Positions 27,313 through 37,024 of a DNA stretch of 64,000 nucleotides are shown here, in pieces. Origin of the DNA: Dolichospermum compactum NIES-806. GTDB taxonomy: Bacteria > Cyanobacteriota > Cyanobacteriia > Cyanobacteriales > Nostocaceae. The notes beneath the pieces were generated by a model. That model saw only the letters and a list, made by a program, of their open reading frames with translations. It ran no database searches and was not told the origin of the DNA. Both the position numbers and the translations under genes were made by a program. The stretch spans positions 983,997 through 1,047,996 of the forward strand of contig NZ_AP018316.1 of assembly GCF_002368115.1 (NCBI RefSeq), given 5' to 3'. The stretch's first letter is position 1. Each line of letters begins with the position of its first letter.

Positions 27313-28350
27313 TTAATAATTTTCCTGTTTGTTCCAGAAGAAATCTTTGTCAATTTGTTCTGTGCGAATTAGATATTCTAATTGTTTCAAACGGGTGAAT
27401 CCTCTAGACAAGAAAGTATCTTCATTCATATCAATTTGCTTAAACAAACTAAATAGTTGACTAGCACCAGTTTGAGCATTCCAATCACACTTGAATCCGG
27501 GGAGAATTGTGTTGATCTTTTCAAAAGATACTCGATAACTGCGATTGTCTGAACCGTTATTACCAAAAGATAATTGACAACCAGGGAAAACATCGGCAAC
27601 AATTTCTGCTATTTCTTTAACTCGGTAGTTATTGCCTGTATCACCAACGTTAAAAATTTCATTGTGAATAATATCTCTGGGCGCTTCCAAGGCACAAACA
27701 ATGGCTTTACAAATATCTAAGGCGTGAACTAATGGCCGCCAAGGTGTACCATCACTGGTCATTTTAATTTCTTTTGTAGTCCAAGCTAACCCCGCCAAGT
27801 TGTTTAAAACAATATCAAATCGCATTCTGGGAGAAGCACCAAAAGCGGTCGCATTCCGCATGAAAGTAGGGGAGAAATCATCATCAGCTAATGGTTGTAA
27901 ATCTCTTTCTACTAATGTTTTACATTCGGCGTAAGCTGTTTGTGGATTCAGAGAAGATTCTTCTGTAATATCGCCTTCACTAGCCACACCATAAACACTA
28001 CAGGAGGACATATAAACGAAGCGGCGGACACCTACTGATTTTGCCAAATTAGCTAGGCGAACTGAACCAAAATGATTAATATCATAAGTAATTGTGGGGG
28101 ATAATTGTCCAGTAGGATCGTTGGATAATTCTGCCATGTGAACAATAGCATCTACGCCTTCTAAATCTTCGGGATTGATATCACGAATATCTTTATTTAG
28201 GGTTTTAGCTGTGATGTTAGTGCCGTTATATAGCCAACCAACTTTATAAAATCCAGTATCAACTCCCAGAACTTCATGTCCTTTTTGCATTAATAAAGAA
28301 GGCAATAAAGAACCAAGATAACCTTCTGTGCCAGTTACTAAAATTTTCAT
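27313..28350 (-). CDS. NAD-dependent epimerase/dehydratase (extended SDR)
   Basis: 345 residues. Rossmann motif TGTEGYLGSLL at 7-17, MSSCSVYG with the catalytic Ser, and YAECK as the Tyr-x3-Lys site near residue 137. Acts on a nucleotide-linked sugar; no specific substrate can be read. In the island it follows rfbF and the FAD oxidase, as in the Anabaena HEP cluster. It may supply the dehydratase/epimerase step after CDP-glucose formation, since no separate rfbG is seen here. Confidence 0.86.
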   Translation of the reverse strand: MKILVTGTEGYLGSLLPSLLMQKGHEVLGVDTGFYKVGWLYNGTNITAKTLNKDIRDINPEDLEGVDAIVHMAELSNDPTGQLSPTITYDINHFGSVRLANLAKSVGVRRFVYMSSCSVYGVASEGDITEESSLNPQTAYAECKTLVERDLQPLADDDFSPTFMRNATAFGASPRMRFDIVLNNLAGLAWTTKEIKMTSDGTPWRPLVHALDICKAIVCALEAPRDIIHNEIFNVGDTGNNYRVKEIAEIVADVFPGCQLSFGNNGSDNRSYRVSFEKINTILPGFKCDWNAQTGASQLFSLFKQIDMNEDTFLSRGFTRLKQLEYLIRTEQIDKDFFWNKQENY

Positions 28351-28485
28351 GATTGTTAAAACTTTTGAGGTAGAAAAATATGTTGTTGCTTGAAAAATCC
28401 GCAGATAAAATTCTCTTTCCTTACTCTCTGCGCCTCTGCGTGTTAGCGAAGCAGGGCGAAGCCTGATAAAAAAATGTAGTTCATT

Positions 28486-29700
28486 CTACGAAGAGACTAA
28501 ACTGTGCAAATGAGTAGGTTCTGGTATTTGCTTAACTATAGCTTTACCAATTTCTAAGGAAGAAGTTGCAGCGGGTGAAGGTGCATTGCAAACATGAATG
28601 GAATTATCACCATTAACGATTAAAAAGTCATCTACCAGAGAACCATTATTCATTAATGCTTGAGCGCGAACTCCTGCATGGGTGGGAATTACATCTTTTG
28701 CTTGAATTTCGGGAATTAGTTTTTGCAAACTTTTGACAAAGGCTGCTTTACTAAAGGAACGAATAATTTCTTGAATTCCTTCGTCGGCGTGTTTTGCTGC
28801 TAGTTTCCAAAAGCCAGGATAGGTGATAACTTCGGCAAAATCTCGCAAGTCAAAGTCGGTTTTTTTGTAACCTTCACGTTTGAGGCTTAGAACTGCATTG
28901 GGACCCGCGTGAACAGTGTTATCAATCATCCGGGTGAAATGCACGCCGAGAAAGGGGAAATCTGGATTAGGAACTGGGTAAATGAGAGTTTTCACCAAAT
29001 AGCGTTTTTCGGGGGTAAGTTCGTAATATTCACCGCGAAAGGGAACGATTTTAGCTTCAGGATTAGCTTTACCTAATTTTGCAATGCGATCGCTATGCAA
29101 TCCGGCACAATTAATTACAAATCGAGTTTCAAAACTGCCATTGTTAGTTTCTAATACCTGATTTTTGCCACTGCGGACAATTTTCAAAACTTGTATGTTA
29201 AGACGTAAATCTCCCCCTTGATTGCGAATTAATTCCGCATATTTTAAACAAACTTGTTTGTAATTAACAATCCCTGTACTAAATACCTGAACTCCACCCA
29301 CACAACTCACATGAGGTTCAATTTCTTTAACTTCTTCTGAACTGATTCTTTTAACAGGAATGCCGTTTTCTAACCCGCGTGTGTAGAGATTTTCTAAGCG
29401 AGGTAATTCTTGTTGATTACTGGCAACAATTACTTTACCACAAACTTCATGATCAATATCATATTTCTGGCAAAATTCTACCATTGAACGGCTACCATCA
29501 CGGGAAAATGTAGCCTTAAAGCTTCCCGGTTTATAGTAAATACCGGAATGAATGACACCGCTATTATTACCAGTTTGATGAAATGCCCATTGGCTCTCTT
29601 TTTCTAACACTAATATTTTAGCATGAGGATAACGCTCTCCTAAAGCCATTGCAGTGGAAAGTCCAACTATTCCCCCACCAATAATTGCAAAATCGTACAT
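28486..29700 (-). CDS. lhgO: L-2-hydroxyglutarate oxidase-like FAD enzyme
   Basis: 404 residues. FAD-binding motif DFAIIGGGIVGLSTAMAL at 3-20, LVLEKE, and NNSGVIHSGIYY typical of LhgO; INCAGLHSDRIAKLG is the second nucleotide motif. LhgO oxidises L-2-hydroxyglutarate to 2-oxoglutarate at the membrane. Its presence between rfbF and an epimerase suggests a relative that oxidises another 2-hydroxy acid or sugar acid, or supply of 2-oxoglutarate for the nearby dioxygenase. The symbol reflects the family, not a proven substrate. Confidence 0.8.
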   Translation of the reverse strand: MYDFAIIGGGIVGLSTAMALGERYPHAKILVLEKESQWAFHQTGNNSGVIHSGIYYKPGSFKATFSRDGSRSMVEFCQKYDIDHEVCGKVIVASNQQELPRLENLYTRGLENGIPVKRISSEEVKEIEPHVSCVGGVQVFSTGIVNYKQVCLKYAELIRNQGGDLRLNIQVLKIVRSGKNQVLETNNGSFETRFVINCAGLHSDRIAKLGKANPEAKIVPFRGEYYELTPEKRYLVKTLIYPVPNPDFPFLGVHFTRMIDNTVHAGPNAVLSLKREGYKKTDFDLRDFAEVITYPGFWKLAAKHADEGIQEIIRSFSKAAFVKSLQKLIPEIQAKDVIPTHAGVRAQALMNNGSLVDDFLIVNGDNSIHVCNAPSPAATSSLEIGKAIVKQIPEPTHLHSLVSS

Positions 29701-29751
29701 TAGTAATCTTTCCCCAATCCAATATCTAAAATCTCAAATCCAAAATTGCTA

Positions 29752-30525
29752 TTACCAAACTTGCCAAGGAGCTTTACCATTTTTCCATAGATCCTCTAGA
29801 TAGTTTTTATCTCTTAATGTGTCCATTGGTTGCCAAAAACCATCATGTTTGTAAGCCGCTAACTGTTCTAAGTCAGCTAACTTTTCTAATGGTTCTTTCT
29901 CCCACACAGTTGAACTATCAGCAATAAAATCAATTACCTGTGGTTCTAGAACAAAATAGCCACCATTAATCCAAGCACCATCACCTTCCGGTTTTTCTTT
30001 AAAACTGGTGATTTTAGTTTGTTCTTGTCCTAGAGAAATTGCTCCAAATCTTCCTGCTGGTTGCACTGCGCTGAGTGTTGCTAATGTCTTTTGTTCTCGA
30101 TGGAATTTAATTAATTCTGTAATATTAATATTACTTACACCATCACCATAGGTGAAACAAAAGGTTTCATTCCCAATATGTTCACGAACTTGCTTTAAAC
30201 GTCCACCTGTCATTGTATTATCACCTGTATTTACCAAGGTGACGCGCCAGGGTTCAGCATATCCAGAATGGACATTCATTTGATTAAATCGCATATCAAA
30301 TGTCACGTCTGACATATGTAAAAAATAGTTGGCAAAGTATTCTTTAATGATGTACCCTTTGTAACCGCAACAAATAATGAAATCATTAATACCATGAGCA
30401 GAGTAAGTTTTCATTATGTGCCAGAGAATTGGCTTACCACCAACTTCAACCATTGGTTTGGGTCTGATACTGGTTTCTTCACTTAACCTTGTACCCAGAC
30501 CTCCTGCTAAAATTACTGCTTTCAT
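29752..30525 (-). CDS. rfbF: glucose-1-phosphate cytidylyltransferase
   Basis: 257 residues; full-length for the family. The N-terminus MKAVILAGGLGTRLSEET followed by RPKPMVEVGGKPILWH is the nucleotidyltransferase signature; TYGDGVSNINI holds the metal-binding Asp. Makes CDP-glucose from CTP and glucose 1-phosphate, the first step to CDP-linked deoxysugars. It is the first gene of the island on the minus strand, so the island promoter probably lies in 30526-30716. Confidence 0.92.
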   Translation of the reverse strand: MKAVILAGGLGTRLSEETSIRPKPMVEVGGKPILWHIMKTYSAHGINDFIICCGYKGYIIKEYFANYFLHMSDVTFDMRFNQMNVHSGYAEPWRVTLVNTGDNTMTGGRLKQVREHIGNETFCFTYGDGVSNINITELIKFHREQKTLATLSAVQPAGRFGAISLGQEQTKITSFKEKPEGDGAWINGGYFVLEPQVIDFIADSSTVWEKEPLEKLADLEQLAAYKHDGFWQPMDTLRDKNYLEDLWKNGKAPWQVW

Positions 30526-30716
30526 GTAGTTACCTCAAAAATTTGCACGTGGATGATAATTTCAATTGATGGAAATGAAGAGAATGCACAATGATGGTAA
30601 AGGAATTAAATAATTTTTCTTTCTCTTTATTAGGTAGATAAACATAATTTAACTGTTATTTTCTAGAAAATCATAAAGAATAAGTAAATTAAGATATTTT
30701 ATCTGTAAAATATTTA

Positions 30717-31054
30717 TAGTAGGAGTCAGGAGTCAGAATAAGAGAGAAGAAGAAGGAATAAGGAAGAAGGAAAAGAAAAAGAAGAAGAAGTCTTTTTATG
30801 TTTGTCTTTTTTCGTGAATTTTGTGCCTTATTCAAGCTACATTCCGCTATAGTAATTTTAATCACAAAAACAAAAACCCCCAATTTCTTAATGAAGTCAG
30901 GAGTGAATTTTAACTATTATTTTTTACAGATTATTCACACTTTAGATGATTTTAATTCCTTCATTCTTCATTCTTCATTCTTCATTCTTCATTCTTTATT
31001 CTTCATTCTTTATTCTTCATTCTTCTTTCTTATTCTGACTCCTGACTCCTACTA
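30717..31054. repeat. 338-bp region bounded by perfect 27-bp inverted repeats, with tandem repeats
   Basis: TAGTAGGAGTCAGGAGTCAG at 30717-30736 (repeat continues to 30743) recurs exactly inverted at 31028-31054. Inside the left arm is purine-rich DNA (AGAAGAAGG), and inside the right arm an ATTCTTC heptamer array at about 30961-31030. The centre shows no gene. It separates the polysaccharide island from the kinase-phosphatase-vWA cluster. Confidence 0.85.
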
Positions 31055-31056
31055 AA

Positions 31057-33249
31057 TCAATTACTTTGTCTAGTGAGAATTGTGTTAGATAATAAACTAT
31101 CACATTTATTAGCAACAACGATACAAATACTACTCAAGGACTGTTGATAATTATCCATATCATTTTGCTCCAAAGAAACTTTAGCGGCTGTTTCTAAATC
31201 CGCAACTGCTTGAACATGATTTTTGTCAGCTATACCTTCTCCATATTGTGCTAGTTCATAGTAAGCCATCCCACGTCTTAGATAACCTTTAGCCAATCGG
31301 GGATTAAGTTTTATTGCTTCAGTAAAATCAGCGATCGCCTGTTTATATTCTGTTGCATAATTACTACTGTATTGCGCCATTTGATAACGAACCAAACCCC
31401 GTTGAAAGTAAGCATCTATTTTAGCTGAATTGAGTTTAATGGCTTCCGTAAAATCAGCAATTGACTTTTGGTATTCTGGAAAAGAATTATTTATATATTT
31501 AGTAGTTTCAAATCGAACAATACCCCGTCTGATATAAGCTTCTGCATCAGTTTTATCTATACTGATGGCAGCATTAAAATCAGCGATCGCTTGTTTGTAT
31601 TCTTTATCAGGATCACTACTATAATCAGCCAGCATATAATAAGCATTACCGCGACTTATATAGGCTTTCACTTCTTGAGGATTCAACTTCAAAGCTTGGT
31701 TATAATTAGCTAATGCAGCTTCATAATTATTTAAATTATATTGGGCATTACCCAAATTTATATACCCCTTGGCTGATTGGGGATTCTTTTTAATAGCTTC
31801 GGTAAAATTGACCACTGCTTGTTCATAATCTTGTTGATGATAAGCAGTATCACCGCGCTGGTAGTAATCCGCAAAAGAAAGACTTGGCAGATCAGCAGTT
31901 TGATTAGGTGTACGAGACATCAAACTTTGTTGAGTGTAAGGATTTTGGGAAACAAAAGGACGGGTAAATTTAATCATTACATCCAAATAGCCCAAAAGAC
32001 CCAATCCCATCACCCCAAAAATCACACCATATAACTTCCGATTTAATTTTTGACCAGCGGGAGGATGATAAAACTGCTGGTTAGCTATAGGTTGCCAATG
32101 ATACACCGGATAATTTGGTCTTAATGGCTGAGTAATGCGGGGAGTGGGAATATGGCGACGTTTAGACGGTTTTTGGCGTGGTTGTAGATGTTGTTTAGAA
32201 GCGATCGCCACCAATGACGGAAATGGATCTCTCCCACCCAATCTTTTAGTCCGCTCACACCAAGGACACTTATCCAAATGATTATGATAAAGATGCTGAA
32301 GATTCACCTGACAAATCATTAAACTCTCCTCCACCGCCGTTAAAGCCGACAACCAAGTTTGAGCATTAGGGCGTAACCAAGGTTGATCATGACCATCCTC
32401 AAAACAACGCACAAATAAATCCCGCAAACTAGGATGAAGCAGATTCCAGCTAGGAGAAATAGGCGTTGGTAGATAGGGAACTTGTTTCTTTTGACTATAG
32501 GTAAAATGTCCAGAAAGAATCCTCCCTTGGTAGGTTGGAGGATCTACCGCCCCTTGAAATATCCCAGAAAATGGGTGAGTTCCTTCCATTAACAACTGAA
32601 AAATCAGCACAGCCAACCCAAATAAATCATGATGAATTTCTCGATCATAGTCCGCAAAAGTTTTATTCTGTAATTCTGGAGGCGTATATTCAGGCTTACC
32701 CACAGAACAACGATAAACAACATTCTGCAACGGTTCCGTCACTTGAAACGAATCCGTATCCACCAACGTCACCAAAGCCGTATCACTCACCAAAATATTC
32801 GACTCATTCACATCACCAACACAGTATCGGCTGGCGTGCAAAGCCGCAAAAGCCGCAGCCAGATTCCGGGCAGTTCGCAACAAATATTGATAATTAAACA
32901 AAGGGCAATGTTGTCGGCGAATCCCTGGATTATAAAAATCCATAATTGGTCGCATTCCCCGAATTCTGGGCATCACAAAGCCAACGACCTTACCGCTACC
33001 ATCCGCCGCTTGCAATAATTCCTGTGGCCAAGCAATAGAAATATGCCCTAAATTATCCGTCGGATTCACAGGAGGATTAGCAAGCATCGCCCGCAGTTTT
33101 TGGGCATAAGAGACAGTTGGTTTATGATAGATTTTCGCTACCAAGTTCTCATCCGACGGAACTGCATAGATACAAGCCTCACCACCATGTCCCACACTGA
33201 CAGAGAGGTTGAGAATTTCCGGGCTAGGAAGATGACGTAGTACCTGCAT
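31057..33249 (-). CDS. protein kinase-like protein with TPR repeats (TerY-P type)
   Basis: 730 residues. The kinase-like domain (about 15-300) has a Gly-rich loop VGHGGEACIYAV, K39 in LVAKIY, the catalytic loop GDVNESNIL (Asp 146, Asn 151; no HRD) and VDTDSF in place of DFG. A small Cys motif CPWC follows near residue 343, then a basic proline-rich linker, one membrane helix (VIFGVMGLGLLGYL, near 408-421) and about six TPRs to the C-terminus; the later TPRs carry 7-10-residue insertions (such as YSSDPDKEY). It is third in a same-strand set with a vWA and a PP2C gene, the known TerY-P triad. Targets are unknown. Confidence 0.86.
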   Translation of the reverse strand: MQVLRHLPSPEILNLSVSVGHGGEACIYAVPSDENLVAKIYHKPTVSYAQKLRAMLANPPVNPTDNLGHISIAWPQELLQAADGSGKVVGFVMPRIRGMRPIMDFYNPGIRRQHCPLFNYQYLLRTARNLAAAFAALHASRYCVGDVNESNILVSDTALVTLVDTDSFQVTEPLQNVVYRCSVGKPEYTPPELQNKTFADYDREIHHDLFGLAVLIFQLLMEGTHPFSGIFQGAVDPPTYQGRILSGHFTYSQKKQVPYLPTPISPSWNLLHPSLRDLFVRCFEDGHDQPWLRPNAQTWLSALTAVEESLMICQVNLQHLYHNHLDKCPWCERTKRLGGRDPFPSLVAIASKQHLQPRQKPSKRRHIPTPRITQPLRPNYPVYHWQPIANQQFYHPPAGQKLNRKLYGVIFGVMGLGLLGYLDVMIKFTRPFVSQNPYTQQSLMSRTPNQTADLPSLSFADYYQRGDTAYHQQDYEQAVVNFTEAIKKNPQSAKGYINLGNAQYNLNNYEAALANYNQALKLNPQEVKAYISRGNAYYMLADYSSDPDKEYKQAIADFNAAISIDKTDAEAYIRRGIVRFETTKYINNSFPEYQKSIADFTEAIKLNSAKIDAYFQRGLVRYQMAQYSSNYATEYKQAIADFTEAIKLNPRLAKGYLRRGMAYYELAQYGEGIADKNHVQAVADLETAAKVSLEQNDMDNYQQSLSSICIVVANKCDSLLSNTILTRQSN

Positions 33250-33351
33250 GGCAGAATAAAGTTTATATGAGGTGATTGGAATCCGTCAAAGGTTCAGACA
33301 CTCAAGAGTATGGCTAATACCATACTGTCTTTAATCCCTAATGACTATAAA

Positions 33352-34134
33352 TTATGAGTTAATAAATGCAGCCAAAATTAAAGTTAAATCATCATCAGTG
33401 CGCTGAGTAATCTTATCAGAACTTAAAAACCGCATTAAATGTTCTTTTGCTAATATTCTATCTTCAGCATTTGCTACAAACTCAAATAAAGGAAAAAAGA
33501 AAGGTTTGTGAGGTTCACCAACAATCATATTCAAAGCTAACATTTGTAAACCATCAGTTAGAACACCCACATTAACAATCTCATCCCGGCATATTTTAAA
33601 TTGTGCTGTCTCCAAAGCAACAAGAGACGTGAGAAAAGTTGTTTGATTGATATATTCGCCATTGCTAGGAATGGTTAATGCTATCAAATTACCCATACCA
33701 TTTTTAGCCACAGCCAAACCATCACCAACCTGCCCTACAGCCACAATTTCTGGTGTAGCAATCATCAGAATCAAGGTAGTTGCTAAATCATGAGGTTGAT
33801 TATTACAAACATCCGCCTCAGTTTCTATAGCCTTGCGGGCTACTAACATAGCATCAGTGAGCAAATAACGCAAAACATCATCATTAGCCAGAGAATCACT
33901 CGTAATCTCTTGGCGAGAAAGATGATCTATGGCCGTTTCCACCGCAATCATTGATCCCACCTTTCCTAGTTTAGCAGAACCCGCACCATCTGCCGCTGCT
34001 ATCACCAACACATTATTAGCCAATAGCTGCCAATGGTGAGCATCCTGACAAAGTTGCTGGTTTTTTGAATGACTAGTCCCACATACAGAAGCAGTCACTA
34101 TCCGCCATTGAGAAATCTCTTTTGATGTATTCAT
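33352..34134 (-). CDS. PP2C-family serine/threonine phosphatase
   Basis: 260 residues. Metal-binding blocks AAADGAGSAKLG (near 49-60), GQVGDGLAV (near 135) and the C-terminal TDDDLTLILA are visible. PP2C-type metal-dependent phosphatase, cytosolic. In TerY-P modules it opposes the kinase whose gene lies 102 bp downstream. Confidence 0.88.
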   Translation of the reverse strand: MNTSKEISQWRIVTASVCGTSHSKNQQLCQDAHHWQLLANNVLVIAAADGAGSAKLGKVGSMIAVETAIDHLSRQEITSDSLANDDVLRYLLTDAMLVARKAIETEADVCNNQPHDLATTLILMIATPEIVAVGQVGDGLAVAKNGMGNLIALTIPSNGEYINQTTFLTSLVALETAQFKICRDEIVNVGVLTDGLQMLALNMIVGEPHKPFFFPLFEFVANAEDRILAKEHLMRFLSSDKITQRTDDDLTLILAAFINS

Positions 34135-34186
34135 ATAATTTGTTTTCCACAGCTAGTTCAGTTTAAACAACAAGCTGCAATTTTCA

Positions 34187-34861
34187 TTAAACAGATCCCC
34201 AACCAATTGGTGGTAGTGCTACCTGTTCATCTACCTGAGAATGAGACACCGCTGACATACTCGCAGACAGCCAAACAAACATCTCAATAAAATTCAATCC
34301 TTTTAATTTTAGGGGACTTCGTACAGCAATTTGACTTAATCGGCTCATATTCGCATTCTCTACGCCCACCGTAAAGAACGCCACCCGCTTATTAGACTCA
34401 TCCCCTTGCAGTCTTTGGGCGGCTTGTTCAACAACATGATCTAGTTCACCCTGGGGTTCACCATCAGTAATCATAAACACCCAAGGACGGTAATAAGCAA
34501 TACCATTCGTCCGATATTGGGATTTGCGTTCTTGAATAATATCCAAAGCCTTATGAATAGCCGAACCCATAATTGTTAACCCCTGGGCTGTGAGAATCGG
34601 CGGGTTGAATTTATCAGCAGTTACAAAGTCCTGGACAACATTAACATTACTATCAAATGTAATAATAGCTACTTCTACCCTTCGGGATGCTAAGGAATTT
34701 TTAACCAGTTCATCCTTTAAACTCAACAAACCTTGATTTAAAGCTTCGATTCGTTCTCCTTGCATCGAGCCAGAAGTATCTAGCAATAACACGCATGGAC
34801 AACGGGGTTCGGGATTTTCCGCAAATTCTACAACTTCGTCAAGATTAAATGTATCAATCAT
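34187..34861 (-). CDS. TerY-like von Willebrand factor A domain protein
   Basis: 224 residues from ATG 34861 (MIDTFNLDEVVEF); a TTG at 34888 with AAGGA upstream would add nine residues. The MIDAS motif LLDTSGSMQG is intact, as is the second Thr/Asp site (MITDGEPQG). The preceding ENPEPRCPC is typical of TerY relatives. It is the first gene of the vWA-PP2C-kinase set and probably serves as the metal-dependent scaffold for the pair. Confidence 0.87.
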   Translation of the reverse strand: MIDTFNLDEVVEFAENPEPRCPCVLLLDTSGSMQGERIEALNQGLLSLKDELVKNSLASRRVEVAIITFDSNVNVVQDFVTADKFNPPILTAQGLTIMGSAIHKALDIIQERKSQYRTNGIAYYRPWVFMITDGEPQGELDHVVEQAAQRLQGDESNKRVAFFTVGVENANMSRLSQIAVRSPLKLKGLNFIEMFVWLSASMSAVSHSQVDEQVALPPIGWGSV

Positions 34862-35641
34862 AACTTTTTGTGTTATGTTATAGTCCAAAGTCTTATTTTC
34901 CTTTTACTGAAAGTATATAGTTTTTGGCGCTAGTATGACTAAAATTATGGTATTTTGCGGGAGATACTGGGATTTTTCCGTAAATATATTGACTTGGGGC
35001 AATTTTACTAAATGTCTCTCCCACTCCTCATTACCACTTAGTCACTGGTAATTTATGAGGCCATTTAATCTTACTGATTGTCAAATGTCTACCATAATTG
35101 AACTTTGCCAAAATTAAAATGCCAGAATTCAGGAGTCAAACAACCTCAATACCTAACTTTTGACCTAGATTCTCCAGTCTGTTGAGTTGCCATCTGCTGT
35201 AATAATCAATATATACATTTACCTCCATAAATTTTTAAAGATTCTATGTGGGATTTAAGTCTGTCTTTGGGTAAATCAATTCATGATTGTTAAATCCAGC
35301 AAAAGTAAGAAGATCCGGCTGAAAACTGACGAATTTAAATTACCAAAAAAATCTCAGCATACTCAATAGTATCACTATATAGTTAATCAAGATGAAATAG
35401 CGACAAAATATGACAAAACAGAGATTTTTATCCACACCAATGATAAAAAATCAAAATAAAAAACTACAAAAACTGTTACATTCAACCCAGGAGGATAATT
35501 CTTAAAAAATGTTTTTCATTGATATTCATCATTTAACAACTTGTGATCATGACTATATTTCCAGGTGATATCATATTGCAGCCTGATATTTAATCTTTTC
35601 CCATAGTATGTTGATGTATCCGCCCAAAAAATTGTAAAAAT
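34862..35641. other. intergenic region between divergent vWA and PATAN-REC genes
   Basis: About 780 bp with no gene that I can support. It must hold the promoters of both divergent genes. One perfect DnaA-type box TTATCCACA lies near 35429, but it is single. AGGAGG at 35489-35495 precedes a 19-codon frame starting at 35509, which is too short to call. Confidence 0.5.
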
Positions 35642-37024
35642 ATGAAAAATACTGGCACATTTACCAAGTTATCACCCCAAGGTTTATTAAGACAATTAAG
35701 CAATTGTTATGAAACTACCCGTTTGCAAGCACATAGTAACTATGTATCTTGGTTGATATATATAGAACAAGGAAAAATTATCTATGCGACTCATTCAGTA
35801 GAACCCTTTGATAGATTAGAACGACAAATGCGTCGTCTCCATTCACAAATTCCTTTAGTTGATAATGAAGTGCGTGTACAAATGCGCTTGATGTTTGAAC
35901 CTGAGGATAATCATCATTTACCTAACCAAATTCCCGAATATGAAGCGATTAATTGGCTAGTTAATGAACAACATCTCTTGCTTGATCACGCAACATTACT
36001 GATTCAAGAATTAGTTAAAGAAGTAATTGAATCATTTCTCCTCATTGAAACAGGTGATTTTGAACTAACAGAACCACTGGGAAATTTTACCAAACTTTCT
36101 AAGTTAGATGTTAATGATATCATCGAAAAATGCCAAAATCAGTTACAAAATTGGCGGTATCTTGGTAGATACATATCTTCTCCCTATCAGCGTCCATATT
36201 TGTTAGTTAGTAGCAAATTTCAGGATAAAAGATTACCACCACTCAAAGAAAATATTACCAATTGGATGAATGGTTTTAGCTTGCGTCATCTAGCGATTAT
36301 TATGAATCAGGATGAGTTGCAACTAGCTTTAAGTTTATACCCCTATATTGTTAAGGGTTCGATAGTATTACATGAACCAGATCCCCCATTTGATAAGTTA
36401 CCAAAAACTTGTGGAAGTTCATTACTATTTTCTGAAGATAGTACAGAGTTAATTAGGGGTAAATTATTTGTTGCGGATGTAGCACCCAGTCAAGATTCTT
36501 CTCCAGAAACTCCAATTATTTCGCAGAATCATCTGGCGGTTCAACAGCTAGTACCAAATGTTGCTGATTTACCTCCAGAGGATTTTTCACCTGAAGTTGT
36601 TAATAATAACATAGAAGCCGATTCACAAAAAGTCAAAATCAATACGAGAATTACCCAAAAGACTTACAAAATTATTTCTGTAGATGATAGTCCTACAATT
36701 CTCAAGGAAATCAGTCGTTATTTGGAAGATGAGAATTTTACTTTGGTGACTATTAATGAACCAGTGAAAGCAGTTATGTCAATTATTAGACATAAACCGG
36801 ATTTGATTTTACTGGATTTGAATATGGCGGGAATTGACGGTTATGAACTATGTAAAATTATCCGCAATAATTCCATGTTTAAAACTATTCCCATTATTTT
36901 TGTGACTAGCAATAAGGGAATTATAGATAAGGTAAAAGCGAGATTTGTCGGTGCGTCTGGATACTTAACTAAACCTTTTACCCGCGCTGAGTTGCTGAAA
37001 ATGATCTTTATGCACTTGGCATAA
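35642..37024 (+). CDS. PATAN-domain response regulator (PatA/PixG-like)
   Basis: 460 residues. The N-terminal part (about 1-230) begins FTKLSPQGLLRQLSN and matches PATAN domains of cyanobacterial regulators such as PatA and PixG. After a variable linker the receiver domain (about 337-460) has acidic VDDSP, the phosphorylated Asp in LLDLNMAGIDG, VTSN and TKPF, so it looks active. Partners are usually chemotaxis-like histidine kinases, none of which is nearby. It could act in motility or cell patterning. No output DNA-binding domain is seen. Confidence 0.87.
   Translation: MKNTGTFTKLSPQGLLRQLSNCYETTRLQAHSNYVSWLIYIEQGKIIYATHSVEPFDRLERQMRRLHSQIPLVDNEVRVQMRLMFEPEDNHHLPNQIPEYEAINWLVNEQHLLLDHATLLIQELVKEVIESFLLIETGDFELTEPLGNFTKLSKLDVNDIIEKCQNQLQNWRYLGRYISSPYQRPYLLVSSKFQDKRLPPLKENITNWMNGFSLRHLAIIMNQDELQLALSLYPYIVKGSIVLHEPDPPFDKLPKTCGSSLLFSEDSTELIRGKLFVADVAPSQDSSPETPIISQNHLAVQQLVPNVADLPPEDFSPEVVNNNIEADSQKVKINTRITQKTYKIISVDDSPTILKEISRYLEDENFTLVTINEPVKAVMSIIRHKPDLILLDLNMAGIDGYELCKIIRNNSMFKTIPIIFVTSNKGIIDKVKARFVGASGYLTKPFTRAELLKMIFMHLA

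Noticed and set aside
30961..31035. ATTCTTC array considered as a CRISPR-like array
   Set aside because: Repeats are 7 bp with no spacers; this is a short tandem repeat. No cas genes in the window.
35425..35440. Perfect DnaA box TTATCCACA
   Set aside because: A single box without a cluster, no AT-rich unwinding repeats and no dnaA/dnaN nearby; not enough for an origin.
35509..35568. 19-codon frame after an AGGAGG
   Set aside because: Spacing from AGGAGG to ATG is too long and there is no other support.
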